This document shows positions 7,743 through 16,673 of a stretch of 22,050 nt of DNA, piece by piece. The position numbers and the translations under genes are program-made. The notes beneath the pieces were generated by a model, which saw only the letters and a list, made by a program, of their open reading frames with translations, was not told where the DNA came from and did no database searches. Positions within the stretch are counted from its first letter, which is position 1. Every line of letters starts with the position of its first letter. This DNA is from Lactifluus volemus (Eukaryota > Basidiomycota > Agaricomycetes > Russulales > Russulaceae). Where the stretch lies: the NCBI GenBank assembly GCA_022376515.1, contig WTXI01000491.1, positions 1 through 22,050 of the forward strand, given 5' to 3'.

Positions 7743-9413
7743 TCACGGTCCCGTTCCCATTCCCGTTCCCGTTCGACCGAGAGAAATGAATGCTGCTACA
7801 GACGTTAGCAGCTCTATGCTGTGGATTGGTCGGAGAGATCTGAGACAAATTAGAGGGCCTAGAAGGGGAATGCCAGTTAATGACCAGCTCTGGGAACGAT
7901 TTTTTTGGGACTTTTTTTCGGGACGTCCTCGGACATACATATAGTCGGTTGAGGACGCATGTTGAGATAAAGAACGATACATGCGGGCTGCACCGACGGA
8001 CCTGCGAACAAGTCAGAAACTGAACGCAGGAAACAGCGGAGGCATGGCAACGAACATCACTGCCGCTATGATGAGTACATGGTCAATTTCCCTTTTATGC
8101 ACTTATTCGAGATCGCTTACCTATTATCACTGTCAACCCCTAGAGCGACACTTTTATCAGCTAACACTGGATGGAAATGATAGATGGATAAATCATGCCT
8201 CGTTCATAGTGCCTGATCAGGGTACAAGAGTGTGATCGGTCTCCTTTTCGTACATGTGAGCCTATGCACGTACTATTCAAATTGAAGAATTAGAAAGACC
8301 TGAAAAAAAGAAACATCGGCACGGAGATAGTTGTTAAAAGTGACAGAGACCGGCAGTGGAACCTCCGCAATCACCGCCAAGACGATCCAGATGATGTACT
8401 TGAGGGACGTCAATAGTCAGCGGAAGAGGAAGATGGGACACCACCTGTTGGTAGAGAAGATGCCATAAACCGGTTGAACTACTGTGCGAACATCGCAGGA
8501 GTCCGATTAGCATGCTCATGAAGAGTACTAGATCGACCACTAGAACGCCGACTGCGTTGATCAGGTCCTTGTGCAGATCCAAGCCGACGCACGTCCCCAA
8601 AGTAAGGTCGTATAACCCTCTCAGCTTTTATTTGTATCTGTCCTTGTCAGGAAATTTCAGCGAGGGACTCGCGACGGAGGTACGAACCCCGATTGAGCCT
8701 GCACAGACGCGGAACGTACAGTGAAAGAGATCATAAGCGCAAAACTGGGGAATGTCTAATACAAAACTTACTGTATATGTTGAGCGCCAGATCAACTAAC
8801 CATGTACCAATAGCAAGTGATGATACGAAGTGTCCTAGTGATCACTTGCACACGGAGAGCAATAAGAAGGGAAGCGAATTCCCAACTAATATATCTAAAT
8901 GCCTGCGGATGTCAATATCGCATTCAACAGGTTCGGGTGATCAAGTCCGGTGTTCTCACATAGGTGGTGGTGCAAGCCACTAGAATTAACAATCTCCTCG
9001 AAACCCGGGGACATGCATGTCTCACCTGGCAAGGAAGTTTGACGCACCCACCGATATTGATGAAGAATAAGGAATGAAAGTAAAGCAGTATAGCGGGTGC
9101 CTAGATATAGCTATTTCGATTCGAGCAGTGGTGATAGCCCATAGACTCACCCATATCGTCCGTCTGTAAAGGCCGTTTTCTTCTTAGAACGTCTAACTCA
9201 AACTTTGCGGTAAACATCACCTCCTAGCTGACACTCTTGTGAGTTGACTTTGCTTTGCGCTTTCCAACGCTCGAGAGTGAACGCACATGAAGATACCAGC
9301 TATGACATGATTGAGTTTGAGGAAAGATCGTCGGGACGGCATCGAGTAAGTGAATTGATCCGAAATTTACGGTAGTTTTCCTGGAGGACAACGGGGTCAT
9401 GCCAGTTGACCAT
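7743..9413 (-). pseudogene. Degenerate gene for a fungal multi-pass membrane protein
   Basis: Reading the minus strand from 9413 down to 7743, a chain of exon-like blocks recalls an Agaricomycete family of uncharacterised proteins with about seven membrane segments. The blocks start with MVNWHDPVVLQENY (9413-9372), then NHVIAGIF (9311-9288) and VMFTAKFELDVLRRKRP (9220-9170). They continue with TRYTALLSF and, in another frame, GGCVKLPCQ (9098-9026), then FRYISWEFASLLIALRV and VSSLAIGTWLVDLALNIY. Next are VGVLVVDLVLF..GLLR..GLWHLLYQQ (8603-8445), YIIWIVLAVIAEVP (8398-8357) and ARMYRSLSQHASSTDY, with a Ser/Gly-rich tail to a TGA. Some junctions are normal introns (9150-9101, 9025 onward, 8444-8399). 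Others change frame with no intron (around 9050 and 8835) or lack an AG acceptor (before 9317 and before 8603). Block order and spacing are preserved, so this is decay in place or poor sequence, not rearrangement. Family identity is from memory. Confidence 0.6.
7750..7774. repeat. Short imperfect hexamer repeat (CCCGTT)n
   Basis: About four copies of CCCGTT with one CCCATT variant. On the minus strand it encodes Gly-Thr/Met-Gly repeats at the extreme C-terminus of the membrane-protein remnant. Confidence 0.6.
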
Positions 9414-9444
9414 CTTTATGGTCGCAAAACGCATCCAAGTAAAG

Positions 9445-9458
9445 GTATATATATAATA
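9445..9458 (-). promoter_or_regulatory. TATA-like run upstream of the membrane-protein remnant
   Basis: An alternating TA run lies about 32-45 bases upstream of the minus-strand ATG at 9413. It could be the old core promoter. The first methionine is chosen because MVNWHDP resembles the family's usual N-terminus as I remember it. Confidence 0.3.
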
Positions 9459-11653
9459 GCTCGCGGTCACCCAAGTAGTGCGCACATACGTGTTATTCCA
9501 GTCGAACGCTGTGACGTGTTTGAAGTTGAACAATTCGCCCATCTCGTTATGGAGCTGGTAGACAACTTTGCCCCGAGCTGAAATAAGGATCACGGTACTT
9601 TTAGCCAGTGGCCGCCGGGAAGTGATGACGTTGATTGCTGGTGAAGAGTTTCCTGAAGCTCAACTCGCACAAAGTTACCTTCATAATGGGCGCCGTGTTT
9701 AATTGGATTTCCAAGAGTCATGCGGTGAGGGTATGCACTGGCATATATCTGCCTGAGACAATGGTAGGTTGCTCACAATGTGAATCACGATTATGAAACT
9801 TGGACAAATACATCAACCCCTACCGTAGCCTGTGTTACCCGTACGTTATGTGTGGACCTTAAGGACGTCAACGATCAACCCAAGCGTCAGCCGTATGGTT
9901 ATGCAACGGAGTGATGTACTGTAGTTTGAGGTTTGCGTACCGTTGGTGTTTGACAGTTGTGTACACGAGGCACTCCGTGTGGTCAATTTCGCGGCAAATC
10001 AGGCACGCTTCATTACTTACGTGAACTACGTGTCTCTAGCCAGTGGAGAATCCCCGTCGACCCTCTCGTGGATAAATGCGCGGATACATTGTTTTCATAT
10101 TTGCAGTAACGTCACAGGTTCTGTTCTCTCGGACGCAAGGTGGTCGCTCGCTCGTGTGAATATATCACGGACCAAACTTGTCTTCTCGACCCTTCACAGC
10201 AGCTGTACCGTGACGGCCACGACAGTTGAGATCTATTTTTTCGGAAATCCCCGGTCCATCTCTTGAACTCTCCTTGCCCGGTCCTCCAACCGCCGACTTA
10301 CTGTGGACCCTAGTGGGCGCAATTACCTGAGGAGTTAGAGGGCCGTGATGGGCGCCAGCGCGGAGGATCACTGGGTCGATCCCACACCCATCGTCCTAAC
10401 GAGCAACATGCAGGTACAAAAGTGGTCGGTGTTACCGGAAAATGTCCCATCAGGACGTAAGAGAGTGCCTCGGCTTGTCACACGCAACTGGGATTGTACG
10501 GCATCGATGCGAACGATGTGCTCGGCGTTGGAGAGGCCCCTCGAGGTTTACGGAAATGGAGCTGGCTGGAAGTGCTTGTATCGTTTATAATGAGCTGGTA
10601 GTGCGGAGGAAGCGTATCGTAACCGAAAAGTGTCAACCCTGTCATGGTCGAGTTCTCCAGGTCATCACAGTAGGTATACGTGAATGGAGCTGGGGCGGCC
10701 CACGGGTGGCCGCATCGCGTATCTCGTGGACAAGGGTAAGAGCACAGACGAGTTTTTTTTATATTTTTAGGAGAGACATGAGGGCGATCAGGAAACTGAC
10801 ATACTCTCTTGATCGGACTCTGTGCTGCTGCGTGGGACCTTCTCTCATCGTTCTAGGGTTCCTGCGAGACGTCAATGGACTTGGAGTCACGCAGAATTCG
10901 ACAATTACGTATCATGCGTCAGTTCTTCCCGTAAGTTGGCCCTGGCTGATCTTCTTGTGTCCGTCCGTCGGGCGGCTGGCGGCTGGAACCATCAAACGGA
11001 TGGACCGACCCCCTTAGGGGGAAACCTATTTGTCCATTGTAGGCACTTTAGTTGCTCTGGAGAGAAGGCTCGCAAATGAACATTAATGAACTCACGTTAC
11101 AAGGCCGGTACAGTTCCCGCCGGCCCAGTGCCGGTTATTATTGGCCAGACCCGTCTGGGCTACCTTCACAGGTGGCCTCTTCTGTCACATGTTCTCATAG
11201 GATGCGCTAGCACATCTCCCCAGCTTTCTCGGAGAAGAAAACGAATAGCTTGCTTCGCAACCGGGTTTTACCAACAACCCTTGTTTACTGCGACTTCGAA
11301 ACAGTAACTAGCGGAAGCTTGATTGATGGATTGGAGCGCGGTCGTCAACCAGGGACGCGGGCAGCTTGAGATCTAGAAAATGGATATGAATTGTTACTAA
11401 AATGTGTGTGTGCGCCCAGTGTTGGTAAAAGATTCCTCGAACTCAATCTAATCTGAGCGTGAGTTTTGTCGGTCTGAGGTCTGATCCCAAAGATCCTGAG
11501 CGACCCAAGAAACTGAACACATCCGAAGAGCCCGGGCCGTCCGGAACGATCTGGCGGCTCGGGCGTTAATCTCAGTGAGAGGGCCAGCACAGTAGCAGGA
11601 GGCAGTTGTCAACTTGAATTCCTTCATTCAGTGCAGAAAGAACCTCTACTGCA
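9459..11653. other. About 2.2 kb with no supportable gene
   Basis: Several open frames of 60-190 codons occur, the longest on the plus strand at 10442-11017, but none shows recognisable motifs or a coherent exon chain. A short open start at 9686 reads MGAVFNWISKSHA and meets a GTGAGG donor-like sequence. It faintly recalls small fungal MGA-starting membrane peptides, but no second exon could be found. The last 200 bases or so should contain the ALG11 promoter. The rest may be eroded coding or transposon sequence. Confidence 0.45.
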
Positions 11654-13659
11654 ATGCCGATAAGCGCCCTGTATCTCATACTCTCGTCCCTAACACTACA
11701 ACTGCTGCTATTCCATCTCTTCCTCCAGAAATTCCGTCGAGCCAGTGTCTTGCAACGCGTGGCTGTGCAGCTAAAGTCAGGGAACAATGCGCGTAAGAAG
11801 AAGTTTATAGGTTTCTTTCACCCGTTCTGGTGAGTTTTTTGTGTGCGCTTTGTGGGGGTCGTCAACGTATGCTCAGAGCCGGTACAGCAATGCGGGTGGT
11901 GGCGGCGAGCGCGTCCTCTGGACGGCAGTCGCTTTCATGCAACGTACAGAGCCGGACGTCATCAGCGTCGTCTACAGCGGCGACACGGACGCGACAAAGG
12001 AACAGATCATTGCGAAGGTCAAGGTTCGTATGCACTAGCGGGTCTATATTCCATCCATGTAACACTCACTTTACCCTTCTGAAAGGCTCGGTTCAACATT
12101 TCGCTCGCCCCAGACTCGCTGCATTTTGTCTTCCTCGAGTCGAGGCGGTTCGTAGAAGACCGCTCGTGGCCACGATTCACCCTCGTTGGGCAGAGTATGG
12201 GATCTATGTACCTTGCATGGGAGGCGATGTCAAAGTTCGTCCCGGACGTCTATATTGGTGTGCTTCACTTCGCGTACCCTCCCTAGTGGACTTCTGACAA
12301 GCTACACAGACACCATGGGATATGCTTTTACTTTCCATGTTGTTGCATGGCTTACAAGAATCCCAATTGGCGCATACGTGCACTATCCCACCATTAGTAC
12401 TGACATGCTCGCGCGCGTCGAGGCGCGGCGCACGACGTACGCCAACTCGGACACAATCTCATCTTCTTTAATATTAAGTCGAGCAAAGCTACTGTGCGTC
12501 TGCCTTATCGCCAATATTTCCAGACTGTTGATCTCTTTTTCAGATATTATCGTCTCTTCATGTATCACTATGCTCTTACCCTCCGTCGCTCATCATTCTT
12601 AATGGTCAACTCATCCTGGACGAAGAACCACATCGACGCGATACTCGCTCATGCTGACCCGGTCCTCGATCTCATTCATTTCCCTCTCATTTCTATTGGC
12701 GGCGTGGCCCTCTCATTATCTCATGCCCTAGCACATTCGTTCCCAAGGTATACGCACGTGACACCGAAACGAGCAACGATCGTCTATCCACCATGCGATA
12801 CACACGCTCTATCCCAGCTTCCTCTTGACAGGCCCCCCTCTCTCCTGCTCAGCCTTGCTCAATTCCGGTACTAATTTTCGTCCGTTCTTTTCCCCCTTTT
12901 CATTTATCGGAGGACAGACCAGAGAAGGACCACGCGGCGCAGATCCGCATGATGGCAGCGCTACTAAAGCGGCACCCTGAACACCGCGAGGCTGTGCGCC
13001 TCCTTCTCGTGGGAGGAGTTCGCAATGATGAAGATTCCGCACGCGTCGGTGAGCTGAAAGCGCTCGCGAACTCACTGCAGGTCACCGTAATACAACCATC
13101 CCTAAATTCATTTTTCACCTCGCCCGGCTGATCGTGTGATTGCGTGCAGGACCACCTTGAGTTTGTAGTGAATGCGCCGTATCCACGTATTTTGGAGCTC
13201 CTCAGTCAGGCCAGCATTGGATTGAACACCATGGTAGATGAGCATTTTGGCATCAATGTTGTGGAGTTCATGGTACGTAACCCCGTTTCTCTAGTTGCAG
13301 TCACCCAAAAAAGATGACTGGTGGGTCCATCCAGGCTGCTGGGGTAATACCTGTCGTACACGCATCAGGCGGGCCGTTACATGACATCGTCGTCCCAATC
13401 AATGGCCAGTGCACCGGTTCGCTTTCCTTTGTTTGTTCTCGGCATCATACACGTCACGTCATCCATAAAAATTTCAGGTTTCCATGCAAATGATCCAGAG
13501 AGCTTCGCTCAATCGATACATGACGTGTTGGCGATGTCAGAGGAGGATCGACTGGCGATACGTACACGGGCGCGACAGTGGGCCACGATGACGTTTTCCG
13601 AGGATGCATTTGAGCGTGGCTGGAAACAGTCCGGGTGGTCGCGATGGGTTTCGAGCTAA
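11654..13659 (+). CDS. ALG11: ALG11, GDP-mannose:dolichol-PP-oligosaccharide alpha-1,2-mannosyltransferase
   Basis: ALG11 adds the fourth and fifth mannoses to the lipid-linked N-glycan precursor on the cytosolic face of the ER. Nine exons are proposed: 11654-11829, 11888-12023, 12086-12257, 12310-12493, 12544-12867, 12918-13086, 13150-13272, 13335-13416 and 13478-13659. They give 515 residues (human 492, yeast 548) with all phases consistent. All eight introns are GT..AG and 50-63 nt long. The start at 11654 gives an N-terminal membrane anchor at about residues 4-24. Family marks are [21 protein letters not shown] (GGGG at 62-65), [62 protein letters not shown] and [15 protein letters not shown]. 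The last holds the GT4 E-x7-E pair at Glu418 and Glu426. The segment between NSSWTKNH and IVYPPCD (about 45 residues) is long and partly hydrophobic. Confidence 0.96.
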
Positions 13660-15336
13660 ATCGCGCAGCAGCATCCCCCCTTTTACGCATCAGACGGTTA
13701 ACGAGCCATGTGATCCCCCACCGAGAGATTTTAAGACCGAGGTTTTTTTACGAGAACGTATTATGAATCCTGGTGATAAATGATACGGCGCAGAAAGCAG
13801 CAACTTCTACGGTCAAAATCCACAAATCTGTCTATTCTGTACACCCTTTGATTAATTTGATTGTTTAACACCATAAATGTACAGTGGTTTGCCAATGCAT
13901 CTGACATATTCGTATTTCATCAAAGATGACGTTTGATGACCTTCACCTGGATTTGGAGCGAAGTTTGTCGGAGTTACCTTATGGGCTTACACTCAAGCAT
14001 GCACAAAAGGCGTCGAGGGGGAAAGTAAGGGGAAGAAGGAATGTACAGAAAGCAGAAAGGGAAGAAGTTGTCACAGGGGACATAAGGAAGGGAGAAGGTG
14101 CGGACGTGGAGTAAGAGGAGGCATGCACAGAGAAGACGGGAGCAGACAGGCGAGCCAGAGATGGGAGAAGGAGGTAAGAAAATGGAAGGACGTATATAGG
14201 GAATGAACATTAGCAGACGAGAATGGAGATGGCGTACTACATGGGAGATCGAGCGACATGAGTATGCGTTCAGCTGTGTTCGAAGAGGCCATCTCAGAGT
14301 CAGTTGATGAGCACAACAACTGCATGTCTGCGGTGATGATGTCATGTTAATCTTCACAAAAAGTTGAATGGCGATACGGTACCTTGACTGTAATTTTGAC
14401 GATTTCTTAGATCACCGAATTCCGCTTTACTCTCATATCTCCGTCTTTCAATATGAAGGGTCTCTTTAAATTGAGTGCAACTGAAAGGCGCTGCGTAACT
14501 TACTGTTCACTCTGTAGCAACGAAGGCGACTTGAACGTAATTATGAACTGCGCGGGGCATTCCAGTGTACAGTAATTCAATTCTAAAAAATTCCGATCAA
14601 TCTCGCTTCACGTTTTGCCGACTAAATTGGTTGATAATTAAAATAAACCGAGTGTTACTGTGCTGTATGCACGAATACGTTGTCATATCCGTGTATCGGA
14701 CGACATGCAGTAACATTATCGCGGAGTAAGCGCTGCTGCGATGTTATGGCTATCTTTGAATCTCTCCAAAATTTGCAGAGATGCCTCCAGTTTCTGGGGT
14801 GGTCCCTGCAACAGCAAAGCAGGGTTGATAGTCGATAGGTAGAGCAGGGTAAACTTAACTTAGAAGGATTAAGACAGGAACGAGGGGAAAAGAAGAAAAA
14901 AAAGGAAGAACGCTTAGAAATAGCTCAGACTTTAAATTTGGGGACCACGTCAATAGTAAGCAACAGGGGTTACCAGGCACCAATGACCAGGAATCACCGA
15001 GCTAGAGACTGAGCTTTCCCTTCTTAGTAGCTCAGCCGTTTTGCACCACAAATCAGAGGGCATTTCAAGCGAGAAGGGTTGCAAAAATAAAGTTTATATT
15101 TTGGATGGGTACGGAAGCCCAATGAAAGATGTGATAAGCCAGGTCCACGGCCAGCGGTAGTAATCGAAATACCGCTGGGTACATAAAATGCGTGGCAGAT
15201 ACGGCTTTGTGAAGTCTTGGGCTTCAAGAGGTGAGGAGTGTCTGTTGGATGAGTCAATCACGATATTCGTTGAGAACAGGAAATGATTAGCGTACATCTG
15301 GACTTGGCTCCAGCAAACCTCCATTAGAGGTGTATC
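13660..15336. other. About 1.7 kb between ALG11 and OST4, no gene recognised
   Basis: This contains the presumed 3' regions of the convergent ALG11 and OST4 genes. From about 14007 to 14215 the plus strand is strongly purine-rich (long G/A runs), so the minus strand is a CT tract like many fungal promoters, but no gene follows on that strand. An ATG at 13926 opens 34 codons (MTFDDLHLDLERSLSELPYG..) up to a GTAAGG donor-like site; it is unsupported by any second exon. Confidence 0.45.
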
Positions 15337-15465
15337 TTAAGTAGCGGGGGGAGTGCGAGTGACGTATTTGGTGTTCACGGCGACAAAATGATATATGACG
15401 ACTGTGAACATAGCAAGGACACCGAGGGTGTTGGCGAGAGAGTACAGAGTATCGTGGGTGATCAT
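15337..15465 (-). CDS. OST4: OST4, oligosaccharyltransferase mini-subunit
   Basis: This encodes a 42-residue protein that is almost entirely one membrane helix. OST4 is a small ER subunit that stabilises the contact between the catalytic Stt3 and Ost3/Ost6 in the complex transferring glycans to Asn-X-Ser/Thr. The sequence begins MITHDTLYSLANTLGVLAMF, closely matching the family pattern MI-(S/T)-D/H-x-x-L-x-SLA with a following G and a Val/Ile-rich helix (about residues 9-31) ending in the YH..AVN motif. The frame is open upstream to an ATG at 15549, but every family member I recall starts at the Met-Ile chosen here, and the extension is basic with no homology. A short Thr/Pro tail follows the helix (yeast Ost4 is 36 residues). 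No intron is needed. The gene is convergent with ALG11, with 1.7 kb between them. Confidence 0.88.
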   Translation of the reverse strand: MITHDTLYSLANTLGVLAMFTVVIYHFVAVNTKYVTRTPPAT

Positions 15466-16673
15466 CGCGGCGGCAGGTCGAACTTTGTGGGATAGAAAAG
15501 CCTTGTGAGCATGATATTTACGAAGGGAGAGAGTAGCACACCTCAACAAACTGGCTTGCTGTTTACTGGCTTAATGTATGTCGAGGAAGACAAGGACACA
15601 GGAGTGACACGTTTCAGCCACCAATCCGTGGGAAATGTCACGGGTTGTCACGATGTCGCGACGAGGCACGGAATCCCACGGGTACGGTCGGTATGATCGT
15701 CAACACAGGTCATTGCCAGGCCCTAATAAGGTTACCCCATGAAAGGGATCACATTGCACTCTCAGATGACGTCTATGACCAGCTGGGAAATGATAGTGAA
15801 GGACAATGGTGGATGCAAATCAAATTGTAAATTGAGCTATGAGAAAAAACGAGTATAAATGTGGTCAAAAGGTGCACCCCTGATTTTCAGATTTTCAGTT
15901 GCAACTCAGCCTCAGGGCGCACGTGGATAGGGCAGCTTTGGCGAAGTGTGATCTGAATTCTTTTTTTTGAAATTTCAAGGTTTCAGCAATCTGAACGCTT
16001 CGATGCCATCTCGGCCGAATGCTCGCGTCACCGGCCACAGTTAGCCGTAATCGAGGTCGTCCTGGGGATTTGAAGAGGTATCGGAGAACGAAAAAAAAAA
16101 GATTTGATGATTAAACTTGAATTGGAAACAAAGGAATCGACAAAGATCCGCAGGGACAAGCTTTCCCAATGGCGATGAGGATCCTCCACAACCAATTGTC
16201 AATTGATTGTGAAATGTGGAAGGTTGAAGAGCAGTGCGTGTGAGGAAAAGCCTGATTTTTTTAAAAGTGATTATATAACTGATATGCCCCGCGGGCGATT
16301 TACGTATTTTGGTATGGAGAGGGGGAGAGCCGTGTTCTTGGGACCACGGAGCACGGAGAAGCAACATGTGGGCGGAAGGTGATAAAGTAAGTACTAGTCT
16401 GTTTTTCAGTCACACTTCCATTTTACGCTCTTTTTTCTCGTCTGACTTGCCCGCTTCTCTTCGGATTGACGCCCTCATTAGGCTCACGTTCGACCGATTC
16501 AGTACTGTTTGTTGCTCTACTTGGACGTGATTCGATTTACGCCCCGGACCTTCTATCATATGCCTTCTCTTTTCCTCTCTGTCGATTACCCTTAGACACG
16601 CTCCAAAGGGACTTGAGAACTCCCTGCTCGAATACACACGCATACATTCACACCTTGTCCTTATACCTTGACC
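15466..16673. other. Intergenic region between divergent OST4 and the Ser/Arg-rich gene
   Basis: This should hold two divergent promoters. A CT-rich tract runs from about 16530 to 16670, directly before the plus-strand ATG at 16674, and is typical of a fungal 5' leader. A 108-codon minus-strand frame (16041-16367) has no recognisable motif and a homopolymer-driven Phe/Ser-rich end; it is not called as a gene. Homopolymer runs occur at 15961-15968 (T), 16091-16100 (A) and 16256-16261 (T). Confidence 0.5.

Noticed and set aside
10442..11017. Plus-strand frame of 191 codons in the gene-poor stretch
   Set aside because: No motif, signal or splice chain supports it, and neighbouring frames are similarly open for short distances.
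16041..16367. Minus-strand frame of 108 codons
   Set aside because: The Phe-rich part comes from an A-run on the plus strand, no domain is visible, and it lies where promoters are expected.
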